From a virus, in the IMG/VR virus record IMGVR_UViG_3300025728_000008, positions 1-64,000 of that record: a stretch of DNA of 64,000 bases. The stretch is one strand, 5' to 3'. The first letter of the stretch is position 1, and each line of letters opens with the position of its first letter. A program made the translations under genes and the position numbers. Shown here piece after piece: positions 7,159 through 15,341 of this stretch. The notes beneath the pieces are model-generated. The model made no database searches, was not told where the DNA came from, and saw nothing but the letters and a program-made list of their open reading frames with translations.

Positions 7159-7197
7159 AAAAAAATAGCAGGTAAGAAAATTTTTATCCTACCTGCT
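7159..7197 (-). terminator. Rho-independent terminator of the replication operon
   Basis: Stem AGCAGGTA/TACCTGCT (7197-7167 on the minus strand) followed by a run of seven Ts. The stop codon of the 76-residue gene lies in its loop, and the T-run flows directly into the next promoter's TTGACA. Confidence 0.88.
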
Positions 7198-7414
7198 GTA
7201 AAACCTTAAACAACATTACTGTACTTAATATATCGGCAGGTGAAGTTGCTTTTAAAATCTCTTTCACTTCAAACTTTCCATCTGACATATCAATCTTGTC
7301 AATCTTGTTCCAATATGCTATTATCCATTGTTCATCTGTCTTTAACTTCTTTCCAAACTTATTATGTAAGGCTGTGACATTCTGCATCAACTCTTGACTA
7401 TTCTTCTTCTTCAT
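7184..7414 (-). CDS. Hypothetical protein, 76 aa
   Basis: Overlaps the end of the RecJ-like gene by 17 bases, implying translational coupling. Basic N-terminal half (K-K-K-N), helix-rich throughout, with a W-I-I-A-Y-W core. Its position suggests a replication-linked role; no family recognised. Ends inside the terminator hairpin. Confidence 0.8.
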   Translation of the reverse strand: MKKKNSQELMQNVTALHNKFGKKLKTDEQWIIAYWNKIDKIDMSDGKFEVKEILKATSPADILSTVMLFKVLQQVG

Positions 7415-9134
7415 GCTTATAGAAATCTTCCAACATTATTTGTGGTGTACAAATTTTTTCTTTCAATTTGAAATTGTAAAATTCATTCATAGACAACACT
7501 CCTACAGCATCAATTGTATCCCATTCATTTAGAATTGCACCATATCTACTATTTACTCTAAATTTAATTAGTTCCATTTCATCATATGTTGCAAATTTCA
7601 TTGTTTCAAAAGTTTTTCCGATACACTTTTTACTTTCAATTGTGATTCCATTTACTCTCACAATAATTTTGTCAAATCCATTGCCTGTCAACTTGTTGAA
7701 TTTTTCAATTGTACGAATATTTTCAATCGCTTCTTCTGGTGTCAATTCAAGGTCATACTCAATTGTTTGTTCATCACTATCAAGGTCTGGCAAGAATCGT
7801 TTAATGTACTCATTTAAGTTTTCTAGGTGTTCCGATGGCATTACAATACCACCTGCTTCTGGATGACCTAAAACCTCAATTTCACCAATCTCATTGAAAT
7901 CAGCTAAGAAGTCTTTTAATGGAAATCCTCCATAGCTACGGAAACTTCCACTGATTGTACCTTTGTGATTACGACCTACAATTACAGGACGTTTAAATGT
8001 ATCAGACATTTGTTGTGCTACAACACCATTAAATCCTTTTGATGTTTTGTCATCTAATACAACTAGAATTTTCTCTTTTAAATTTACTTTCTTAGAATAA
8101 GATTCTACTAAGTCCTTCTGAATGGCTCTACGTCTTTCATTCAACTTCTGCATCTTTAAACGTAGTGGTTTACATTTATTGTCATCATCTTCTAATAGTA
8201 AATCAATTGCTAGTCTTAATTCATCCATACGTGCTGTACCATTTAATAGTGGTGCGATTCCGAAACCAATTGCATTACAATCTAAATTCCAGTTGTCAAT
8301 CTTTGCACCTTTTAAAATACGTGTAAGTCCCATTGTCTTCACATTTCGCAATCCTTGCAAAATTAAATATCTATTTTCTGGGACATTGACTTTCATAATA
8401 TCTGCATACATTCCTACAGCAACTAAATCAATATAATCAAATGGGTCTACTTGGTCAAGTGTATCTTCCATTACTTGCATAACTTTAAATACTACTCCTG
8501 CACCAGATAACGCTTTATTCGGATATTTACATCCTTCTTGTTGAGGATTGACCATTAACACATGTGGATTAGGACGTTCAATTTGATGGTGGTCTAAGAT
8601 GATAATTTCTTTGCCTAATTCTTCTGCAATATACTTACATGCAATAGCATCATTTGAAGATGAATCAACTAAGATTAATAAATCACATGCCTTGATTTTT
8701 TCTAAGTTTTCTAGATTCAATGCTAATCGTTTAGTCTTAGATTCATCCTGTTCATCTTCTGGTAATTCTGATTGGTCTAAGCCTTTTATCTTAATCATAC
8801 TTGCAATACCATGACCATCATTTCTTTCACCATAAATGAAATCTACTTTATCAGTATAATTTCTCAAGTATCGTATCATTGTAGAAGCAGAAGTAAGTCC
8901 ATCTGCATCTGGGTCATATGATACAACAATATTTTGCTCTTTCATAAGAGCTAAGATAATTCTATTACCTGCTTCATCAATGTTCTTCATTAAATACGGG
9001 TCATGAAGCACACTTTCAGAGGGATTGAGAAACTCATCTAAGTCTTCAATCCCTCTAATTTTTGCTATTTGCTCACTGATATCATCACGCTTCCTTACTT
9101 TCACCTTCGCCTTGCGTTGAATCCACTTTACCAT
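7398..9134 (-). CDS. RecJ-like single-strand DNA exonuclease (DHH family), 578 aa
   Basis: N-terminal DHH domain: D-P-D-A-D-G-L at 74-80 (motif I), L-V-D at 155-157, D-H-H at 181-183 (motif III). C-terminal DHHA1-type end with G-H-P-E-A-G-G near residue 425. RecJ enzymes degrade single-stranded DNA 5' to 3' using Mn/Mg ions. Length is close to the SP-beta protein YorK (about 576 residues), annotated as a RecJ-like exonuclease, and neighbours match the yor replication block. Start ATG follows GGGAGAGATTGTGA and overlaps the preceding gene by 50 bases. Confidence 0.9.
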   Translation of the reverse strand: MVKWIQRKAKVKVRKRDDISEQIAKIRGIEDLDEFLNPSESVLHDPYLMKNIDEAGNRIILALMKEQNIVVSYDPDADGLTSASTMIRYLRNYTDKVDFIYGERNDGHGIASMIKIKGLDQSELPEDEQDESKTKRLALNLENLEKIKACDLLILVDSSSNDAIACKYIAEELGKEIIILDHHQIERPNPHVLMVNPQQEGCKYPNKALSGAGVVFKVMQVMEDTLDQVDPFDYIDLVAVGMYADIMKVNVPENRYLILQGLRNVKTMGLTRILKGAKIDNWNLDCNAIGFGIAPLLNGTARMDELRLAIDLLLEDDDNKCKPLRLKMQKLNERRRAIQKDLVESYSKKVNLKEKILVVLDDKTSKGFNGVVAQQMSDTFKRPVIVGRNHKGTISGSFRSYGGFPLKDFLADFNEIGEIEVLGHPEAGGIVMPSEHLENLNEYIKRFLPDLDSDEQTIEYDLELTPEEAIENIRTIEKFNKLTGNGFDKIIVRVNGITIESKKCIGKTFETMKFATYDEMELIKFRVNSRYGAILNEWDTIDAVGVLSMNEFYNFKLKEKICTPQIMLEDFYKHEEEE

Positions 9135-9480
9135 TCACAATCTCTCCCTTTGAAACCTCATCCTCAAGATGGAAATTTTCTTCTGTGATATTTTTATTAA
9201 TATTTCCCATAGCTTCATATCCTTCTGCCATCTTAATGTGTCGTAAAAGTTTCGTAACACCTTCAACAAAATCAGCAGTAGCTTCTTGTAATAAGATTTT
9301 TTCTAATTCTTGTGCATCGAATACATCACCAACATAATTTGTAACTAAATCTAAATCATCCTTAGTGATTCCTAATTTAAACATTTGTTCCGCTAAAAAC
9401 GTTTGCATTTTATTCATTTCTAATACTGCCATACCTTTATTCATTTTTCTCACGTTATCAAGTATTTGTTGTTTTTTCAT
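9085..9480 (-). CDS. Hypothetical helical protein, 131 aa
   Basis: The ATG chosen follows GGGGAAATGAAC. Helical to about residue 95, then an acidic flexible tail (E-D-E-V, E-G-E-S-K-E-A) whose coding end overlaps the RecJ-like gene. The overlap and position suggest a co-translated partner of the exonuclease; this is inference. Not recognised. Confidence 0.8.
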   Translation of the reverse strand: MKKQQILDNVRKMNKGMAVLEMNKMQTFLAEQMFKLGITKDDLDLVTNYVGDVFDAQELEKILLQEATADFVEGVTKLLRHIKMAEGYEAMGNINKNITEENFHLEDEVSKGEIVNGKVDSTQGEGESKEA

Positions 9481-9531
9481 GTTCATTTCCCCTTTATATT
9501 ATTATTTTTTGTGTTTATGTTTAACAAGAAA

Positions 9532-9550
9532 GGCTAAGAAACTCTTAGCC
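9532..9550 (-). terminator. Intra-operon hairpin
   Basis: Perfect stem GGCTAAGA/TCTTAGCC with a 3-base loop just after the stop of the 80-residue gene; minus-strand T-run is weak, so probably a partial terminator or mRNA stabiliser. Confidence 0.55.
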
Positions 9551-9552
9551 TA

Positions 9553-9795
9553 TTATTTTTTGAATCCACCGAAAAATGTTACTTTACCGCCCATTTTCTT
9601 TGCTTCTAATTGAAGCTCTTTTTCAGCTTTGATTCGAGTTGTTGGAGATACCGTTGTAACCAACACATCCTTTTTAATTGTATTTCCTGCTTTGTCCTTG
9701 CTTGTTAATTCTACTACTGCATAGAAATGATGTCCTTTTACTGCTTTCATTTCAACGTGACGGTTGCCTTTAAGAATGTTTTTGTTAATTTTCAT
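9553..9795 (-). CDS. Hypothetical basic protein, 80 aa
   Basis: ATG after GGAGGAATTACACT. Very lysine-rich, predicted beta sheet with V-V-E-L and D-V-L-V-T-T-V segments and a glycine-rich end (G-G-K-V-T-F-F-G-G). Abundance of basic residues suggests nucleic-acid binding. Not recognised. Confidence 0.8.
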   Translation of the reverse strand: MKINKNILKGNRHVEMKAVKGHHFYAVVELTSKDKAGNTIKKDVLVTTVSPTTRIKAEKELQLEAKKMGGKVTFFGGFKK

Positions 9796-9909
9796 AGTGT
9801 AATTCCTCCAATAAATTATTATTTTTTGTTTTTGTCTTTACTTTATTATATAATAATCATCATAAAAAGTGATGGATTATATCGAAATTAGTCGATTGCC
9901 TACGCCCTT

Positions 9910-10467
9910 TTAAGCTTGAGTCGCTTCTTCTAATGTCACATACTCAACAGAGTTCATATGTGCTAAGAATTGCTGTTCTTGTTCTTTTGCTCTACGTTGT
10001 ACCTTTTGCTCTTGACCTAAGTCTATGTATGGTTGTAACTCTGTGTACGCTCTTAGAGAGTACTGTTGCGTATCTAATCTTGCTTGGCGTGAATCTTGGT
10101 AATCTACTTGACTCTTTAATGAGCCTTTAAATTGATGATACTGTTTAACGAATGCAATCATTCTTCTTCTTTCATCAATTCTTTCTTTGATGATTCTTCG
10201 AGTGCGTTGTGCATCTTGAAGTTTTTTAAATAATCCATAACCCATAGATGCGTTACATTCTACAAATTCTATTGTGTGTTCAAGGTCTACAATCTTTTTG
10301 TCGATGATTGACATCTCTCTATTTAGCTCATCTGTAACATCTTGGTCTAAACTCATTGCAATTTCTTCTAAAGCTTTGAATGCTACAGCTAAATTCTCTT
10401 TATAATCTACTTGGAATGGTCTTTCATTAACTTGAGCTAAAGTTTCGTTAATTTTTGTGTTTGTCAT
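9910..10467 (-). CDS. Hypothetical coiled-coil protein, 185 aa
   Basis: ATG after GAGGATGATATT. Long helices throughout with heptad-like leucines (residues 25-115) and a Q/R/E-rich C-terminal half, the pattern of a coiled-coil accessory protein. First gene after the promoter at 10526-10554 and upstream of the RecJ-like gene in the same transcript. Family unknown. Confidence 0.82.
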   Translation of the reverse strand: MTNTKINETLAQVNERPFQVDYKENLAVAFKALEEIAMSLDQDVTDELNREMSIIDKKIVDLEHTIEFVECNASMGYGLFKKLQDAQRTRRIIKERIDERRRMIAFVKQYHQFKGSLKSQVDYQDSRQARLDTQQYSLRAYTELQPYIDLGQEQKVQRRAKEQEQQFLAHMNSVEYVTLEEATQA

Positions 10468-10525
10468 AATATCATCCTCTTTTCGATTTTATGTTTGATT
10501 GATTTTCTATCAACCTTGTAATCTT

Positions 10526-10554
10526 ATTATATCATTAATTTTTATGCCTGTCAA
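10526..10554 (-). promoter_or_regulatory. Sigma-A type promoter
   Basis: TTGACA (10554-10549), 17 bp, TATAAT (10531-10526); drives the coiled-coil gene and the RecJ-like operon. Confidence 0.9.
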
Positions 10555-10582
10555 CGTTATTTATTACATTATTTTAATTTTT

Positions 10583-11656
10583 TTAGGCAATTTCTACTTC
10601 AAAGATATAATCTTCTTCAAGCTGTTTCCAAATCTCGATACCTGCATCTATTGGTGATTGTTTGTCTGCCAATAAATCGTCAGTATCGAACATTGCGTAA
10701 ACATTACGTCCTTCAAACATTCTTGCATTCTTTTCAATATCTTCTTGGGGAAGTCCTTTGTCGTAGCATAAAACAATGTCAATGTCAAGTCCTAATTGTT
10801 TAATCATTTGCACCTGTACCTCTGAAATACCAGATGCTCCAATTGCTACGCTGTTGTAAATTCCATTTTCAAAGAGTTTCATACAACTCTTTTCTCCTTC
10901 AAATATGTATACTCTCTTCTCCATCAAAATATATTGATGAGCGTAATGGAAGTTAAACCATTCTTGACTGTTATTACATCTACATAGATAAAGATATTTG
11001 AAATCTGCATCTTCTTCATCTACCATTAATCGACCTTTAACTCCTACAAGCTGACCAAATCTGTTTCGTAGAGGAATTGTTATACGGTGTGATAAAGCAT
11101 CAACACCTATCCCATACATTACTTGAGTCTCATAACTTATCCCCTCATCAATCCAATCTTGAAATGGTAGAGGTTGACCCCAATAATAATAATCCTCTAA
11201 TGTTTCTTCTGGAATAACTGGATTAGGTTTAAATTCAACCCTTCTTTTACGTTTTCTAATGATGTCTTTGAGACAAGCTGTATAATCTTTTCTCTTTTTT
11301 ACTACACCATTAATATATTCAGTCCATCCAAGAAGTTCACATATAAATCGTTTTGCGTTGTTTAAATCTCCTTGTACTTCATCTTTACGCTTTTCGTGTG
11401 CCAAATATGACACTAAGTTGAAAATATCTCCATTAAAACTTCTGTTACGTATAGAGCAGGAGATATTTTCATCTGCCTTGGCTTGCACTGCTCTAGGATT
11501 GCTAGAGTGATGATGTTCTGGTAATCTTGCACAATACAAGTTACCACGTTGTTCAGTATGTATGTTCTCACACTCTAGAGCTTCCAAGATTGTTTCAATT
11601 TTGTCCTCTCTTAATATCCTTTTCTTGATTTCTTTCAAATCGTTGAAGTTGGACAT
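10583..11656 (-). CDS. DnaG-type DNA primase, 357 aa (YorJ-like position)
   Basis: The N-terminal 90 residues hold a C/H-rich region (N-L-Y-C ... E-H-H-H ... C-S-I-R) like a primase zinc site. A Toprim domain follows: F-E-G-E-K-S-C (catalytic glutamate), then V-L-C-Y-D-K-G and F-D-T-D-D for metal binding. Primases of this type make RNA primers for lagging-strand synthesis and work with the helicase encoded just upstream. The ATG used follows AGGTGATAATA. Gene order matches SP-beta yorI-yorJ. Confidence 0.85.
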   Translation of the reverse strand: MSNFNDLKEIKKRILREDKIETILEALECENIHTEQRGNLYCARLPEHHHSSNPRAVQAKADENISCSIRNRSFNGDIFNLVSYLAHEKRKDEVQGDLNNAKRFICELLGWTEYINGVVKKRKDYTACLKDIIRKRKRRVEFKPNPVIPEETLEDYYYWGQPLPFQDWIDEGISYETQVMYGIGVDALSHRITIPLRNRFGQLVGVKGRLMVDEEDADFKYLYLCRCNNSQEWFNFHYAHQYILMEKRVYIFEGEKSCMKLFENGIYNSVAIGASGISEVQVQMIKQLGLDIDIVLCYDKGLPQEDIEKNARMFEGRNVYAMFDTDDLLADKQSPIDAGIEIWKQLEEDYIFEVEIA

Positions 11657-11693
11657 TATTATCACCTGCTTAATACCAATTTGCTATATACTT

Positions 11694-11722
11694 AGTATAT
11701 CATTATTTTTTATTTCCGTCAA
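11694..11722 (-). promoter_or_regulatory. Sigma-A type promoter
   Basis: TTGACG (11722-11717), 17 bp, TATACT (11699-11694) in front of the primase gene. Confidence 0.85.
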
Positions 11723-11731
11723 CAATTATTT

Positions 11732-13258
11732 TTAAGATTTATCTTTTGGCACTGTACACCATCCAATTTCAGAGAATGTATTAGTATGGAAATGTGGTTC
11801 GATTACTAATACTGGTAATCCTGTATCATTCGCTTGACCAAAACGATTCTTAGGGAAAAACATAAGGTAATAAGTCTTTCCTTCTTCAAGTTTAAATTCA
11901 ACTTTTTCATATTTCCCACTTGGCATTTTCTTTAATCTCCAACATTTTAATTCATGTTTACCATCCTCAAGTTCACTTGACCAAACTGGACGAAACATCA
12001 TAACAACAGATGCTTCATTTTTTGATGCTTTCCCTTCTCCAATAGCTTCATAATCTAAGTATCTATTTCTAATTGCATTATCCGCTAACTGGAATGTGAC
12101 AAGTGTTCTGAGGTTCATACCCCCTGCATTTTTACGTGTAAGACGATAAATAGTCTTCATGTCCTCTGTAAATGTGACCCATCGAGTATCATGGTCTGAT
12201 TCCTCTGAAACCTTATGTGTATCAATCACCAAATTGTGATATCCTCTATTTGCCCAGAATCTAACAATCTTTTCAAGGTCTTTTATTACATATTTTTCCA
12301 TAAAGATTACCTTGATTAAAGCTTCTTCTCCATTTAACATTTCTTTCATTGTTGCAAATGCTGTTCTGATTTTATTTTTATCTTCTTCATTTAATTGTCC
12401 ATTAAGCATTTTCTTTCTGTCTAATACCATCTTATGCTCTGTCCATAGAATTGTTAAAACAATTTTCTGACGGAATGCTTGAGCATCTTCTTCATTAAGT
12501 ACAACTATTGCCTTTTCACCGTTCTTAATACAAGACATGACAACTTTTTCAGCAGTAATTGATGATTTCCCTGTTCCTCCGAAACCACCTAGCATCGCCA
12601 CGTGACCACGTGCAAGACCACTTGTAACACTATTCATTAGCACTCCATTATAGAATGGTAACATTTCTGCTGAATCTTCTTCTAATTTTCTAATAAATTC
12701 ATCTGCATCAATATATAAATCTTCTGCTTCATATCTGTTGACATTTCCTAATGAAATCTGATTCACTTTATCGTTCCAGAAAATAGATAATTGTTCTCGT
12801 GTCATTTTTTCAAAATCATAATTACCACTCTTTAAGAATACTTTATCACCAAATAGCAACCATAGTTGTCTTAGAGTGTAATTGCGTTTAATTGTTTCAT
12901 AGTAATATTCAATGTTATCTGCATTCTCTTTTACAATTTCAATTGCATCTTCAATAGTATTCATACCACCTAATGCATCAAACTCTTCTTCTACGTTCCA
13001 TTCTTTGACTTTAGTATGTACTGTAATCGTATCGAATGTTTTAATACCTTCATCATACATTCGTCTTCCTAACTCAAAATAGAAGCCCCATTGGTCATGT
13101 ACAAATTCATCTTGAGATAATCCATCATTATATTCTGCGTAATTAGTAAAAGGGTCTCCCCATAGTAACCCTGCAAAGTATGCTTCGTTAATCTCTGCCC
13201 CTTTATTAATCTTCTCTACAATCTTTTCAATCTCATCTTTAGTATTGACTTTTGCCAT
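11732..13258 (-). CDS. Replicative DNA helicase, DnaB-like, 508 aa (YorI-like)
   Basis: Walker A G-G-F-G-G-T-G-K-S at 224-232 inside a RecA-like core; a later I-D-T segment serves as Walker B, and R-L-K-K-M-P-S-G in the last 80 residues resembles the DnaB arginine-finger region. The N-terminal 190 residues are helical, as in DnaB N-domains. Hexameric helicases of this group unwind DNA 5' to 3' at the fork. The size fits SP-beta YorI. Lies between the primase gene and the 196-residue gene, with which it shares a promoter at 13891-13919. Confidence 0.88.
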   Translation of the reverse strand: MAKVNTKDEIEKIVEKINKGAEINEAYFAGLLWGDPFTNYAEYNDGLSQDEFVHDQWGFYFELGRRMYDEGIKTFDTITVHTKVKEWNVEEEFDALGGMNTIEDAIEIVKENADNIEYYYETIKRNYTLRQLWLLFGDKVFLKSGNYDFEKMTREQLSIFWNDKVNQISLGNVNRYEAEDLYIDADEFIRKLEEDSAEMLPFYNGVLMNSVTSGLARGHVAMLGGFGGTGKSSITAEKVVMSCIKNGEKAIVVLNEEDAQAFRQKIVLTILWTEHKMVLDRKKMLNGQLNEEDKNKIRTAFATMKEMLNGEEALIKVIFMEKYVIKDLEKIVRFWANRGYHNLVIDTHKVSEESDHDTRWVTFTEDMKTIYRLTRKNAGGMNLRTLVTFQLADNAIRNRYLDYEAIGEGKASKNEASVVMMFRPVWSSELEDGKHELKCWRLKKMPSGKYEKVEFKLEEGKTYYLMFFPKNRFGQANDTGLPVLVIEPHFHTNTFSEIGWCTVPKDKS

Positions 13259-13276
13259 TCTATCATTCTCCCTTTA

Positions 13277-13867
13277 TCAATCTAAGAAAGCGGAAATATC
13301 ATTCTTGCGTGTTGGTTTCTTGTAATTTGAAACATGTTCTTCTTGTACTTCCATTTGTTCTAATTGCTTTTGTGCAATAATATCAGCTCTCTTACGGTTT
13401 TTAACTCGTTGCTCTACAAAATAAATCTTATCAATAATAATTGACAAGGCATACTTGAATGCTTGCATAAATCCATTAAATCCTTTTGTTCCATTATAAT
13501 ATTCAATTGTTTCACTACAGTAATCAAAAGTTTCCTCAATTAACAGATAATCATAACCCTCTTTATATCGTTTTGTTACATCTTGCTTCCCATAAACTGG
13601 CTCACCATTTCTCAATTTCTGTAAGAATGGATAAGCTTGTGGTGGCACTGTACTTACACCATAAATCTTTTTCAGTGTCTCTACTAGTTTGTCAAGCTTT
13701 ACAGCTTCTTCGGCTTTAAACTCTTTTTCTTGTTGATGTTCTGCAAAACAATGTTTGTGATAGAATTTTCGTAGAGGTCTCTTGTCTCCTACTATCTCAA
13801 ACTCCATATCTTCTACGTTTGTATCTTCAATTTTACATCGCTGACACTTTCTTGTACGTTTAGCCAA
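13277..13867 (-). CDS. Zinc-ribbon protein of the replication block, 196 aa (YorH-like position)
   Basis: Best start is a TTG nine bases after GGGAG, giving A-K-R-T-R-K-C-Q-R-C at the N-terminus; C-Q-R-C plus H-K-H-C about 30 residues later form a likely zinc ribbon. The remainder is helical and basic, ending in a flexible tail. Located directly before the helicase gene, so a helicase loader or accessory is possible; no loader motif (no P-loop) was found. Confidence 0.78.
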   Translation of the reverse strand: MAKRTRKCQRCKIEDTNVEDMEFEIVGDKRPLRKFYHKHCFAEHQQEKEFKAEEAVKLDKLVETLKKIYGVSTVPPQAYPFLQKLRNGEPVYGKQDVTKRYKEGYDYLLIEETFDYCSETIEYYNGTKGFNGFMQAFKYALSIIIDKIYFVEQRVKNRKRADIIAQKQLEQMEVQEEHVSNYKKPTRKNDISAFLD

Positions 13868-13890
13868 TATGACCAACTCCCTTCGATATC

Positions 13891-13919
13891 AATATATCAT
13901 TATCTTTTGTTATTGTCAA
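13891..13919 (-). promoter_or_regulatory. Sigma-A type promoter
   Basis: TTGACA (13919-13914), 17 bp, TATATT (13896-13891); drives the zinc-ribbon protein and helicase genes. Confidence 0.85.
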
Positions 13920-13931
13920 GGATTATTTTGA

Positions 13932-13962
13932 AAAATAAAGACCACTCTATTGAGCAGTCTTT
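13932..13962 (-). terminator. Rho-independent terminator
   Basis: Stem AAAGACTGCTC/GAGTGGTCTTT with one mismatch, followed by ATTTTT, covering the stop of the kinase-like gene. The next promoter starts a few bases beyond. Confidence 0.78.
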
Positions 13963-14537
13963 ATAATGTTTGCAACTTTTGCTTCTACTTCTTCTGGTGA
14001 TAAATTGTCTGTAATAATCGTGTGTAAACGAATAGTACCATTACCAACATATTTCATATAAAAGTCATGAAAGACTCTCTCATAACCTTCTTGCTGTAAC
14101 AATGATTGTCTTGCATTTTCTTCTGCTTTTCCAAACGATACTTTATCTCTAATTAAACGTTGTTGTAAGATTTCTTCATCTTCTACTTTCAAGAATACGA
14201 TATCAATATCTAATCCAATTTGAGATAATATGAATAGTTCTTTTGAAAGAAAATTATATCGCTCTGTAAAGTCATAATCTTTATATAACTGTGAGTATAC
14301 TTGTTCAGAAAAGAAAAATCTATCACAAATCAATTGAATATCTTCCTTACAGAATCCATGTAAAGTACTAATCCAGTTAATGTAGTATCTATATACTTTT
14401 TTCATTCCTTCATAGCCATCATCATGAAAACCTGTAAAGTTAATCAATGTCATTTCTGAAATCTTATCACGCATTTTTCGTGCCACTGTAGACTTACCAG
14501 AGCCACGTGTACCTTCAATAATTGTTATGTGTGCCAT
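13947..14537 (-). CDS. dNMP/deoxynucleoside kinase-like P-loop protein, 196 aa
   Basis: Walker A G-T-R-G-S-G-K-S-T at residues 9-17 and C-D-R-F-F-F-S-E near residue 90, the D-R-(Y/F) motif of thymidylate and deoxynucleoside kinases; R-L-I-R-D near 130 resembles the lid arginines. These enzymes phosphorylate nucleosides or nucleotides for DNA synthesis. Substrate not determinable. Ends in a terminator hairpin. Confidence 0.82.
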   Translation of the reverse strand: MAHITIIEGTRGSGKSTVARKMRDKISEMTLINFTGFHDDGYEGMKKVYRYYINWISTLHGFCKEDIQLICDRFFFSEQVYSQLYKDYDFTERYNFLSKELFILSQIGLDIDIVFLKVEDEEILQQRLIRDKVSFGKAEENARQSLLQQEGYERVFHDFYMKYVGNGTIRLHTIITDNLSPEEVEAKVANIIKTAQ

Positions 14538-14548
14538 AAAACCTCTCC

Positions 14549-15262
14549 CTAATTTAAAATAGTCACATTAACATTCCTACGACCCCAATTATCAGTGAGG
14601 TTACTGTTAGCCATTAATATATCAATCCTATTACCTTGAATAGCACTTCCTGTATCTAAAGCAATATATGTACCTAATCCTTCAATCTCTACAATTGAAT
14701 TTAACGGTATAACATCTGGGTCTGTTGCAATGATTCCCATACCATTGTAAGTGATGCTACTAGAGATATCTAAACCTGTTCTAGTAACAACCTTTCCACC
14801 ATATGTACCGTTTTCTGACGGATGATTTGTATATGCTGTTGCTTCAACTGTAATTGTTCTACCATTCTTTTGTTCTACATTATTTGTCTTTTTCACATCA
14901 CTTCCTTTCTTCTGTTTTTTAAAATTTAATTCTTTCTCCAACTCTGAAATCTTAGACTCATAATTCTTAATCTGCGAATTTTGTTCTTCAATCTTCTTAG
15001 TTTGGTCAGTAATCTGTTGTTCCTGTTTCTTTGTTGTCTCTTCTGACTGTACAAACTTCTTTTCGATATCCTTCATTTTTAATTCGATATCGTTAATACG
15101 GGTATTCTTATCAGCATTGTCTACATTTAATTTATTGATAATTTTCTTATTATCACTGATTTCCGCATTCTTTCTGTCAATTGTGTTGTAAGAATAAGCA
15201 CCAACGCCTATTGTCAACATTAAACTGACTGTCATCACTCCACTTATCATAATTTTTTTCAT
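14549..15262 (-). CDS. Membrane-anchored coiled-coil protein with 3D domain, 237 aa (YorM-like)
   Basis: Residues 5-25 form a signal anchor; 30-125 are a charged coiled coil (repeated K/E/Q heptads); 139-237 form a 3D domain with V-E-A-T-A-Y-T, G-I-I-A-T-D-P and the end motif L-D-T-G-S-A-I-Q-G-N-R-I-D (three aspartates). 3D domains belong to the double-psi barrel lytic transglycosylase-like group acting on peptidoglycan. SP-beta YorM has the same length and domain. Odd placement between replication genes suggests a cell-surface role early in infection. Confidence 0.88.
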   Translation of the reverse strand: MKKIMISGVMTVSLMLTIGVGAYSYNTIDRKNAEISDNKKIINKLNVDNADKNTRINDIELKMKDIEKKFVQSEETTKKQEQQITDQTKKIEEQNSQIKNYESKISELEKELNFKKQKKGSDVKKTNNVEQKNGRTITVEATAYTNHPSENGTYGGKVVTRTGLDISSSITYNGMGIIATDPDVIPLNSIVEIEGLGTYIALDTGSAIQGNRIDILMANSNLTDNWGRRNVNVTILN

Positions 15263-15290
15263 TTCATCGCTCCTAGTTTAGCCTTATTAT

Positions 15291-15335
15291 GAGATGTGGT
15301 AGGCTGAATATCTCAACCTACCACATTATCTCTTT
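15291..15335 (-). terminator. Hairpin after the AAA ATPase gene
   Basis: Stem GTGGTAGG/CCTACCAC extended by GAGAT/ATCTC, located between the ATPase and 3D-domain genes. No T-run on the minus strand; may process or slow rather than stop transcription. Confidence 0.55.
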
Positions 15336-15341
15336 TATGTA

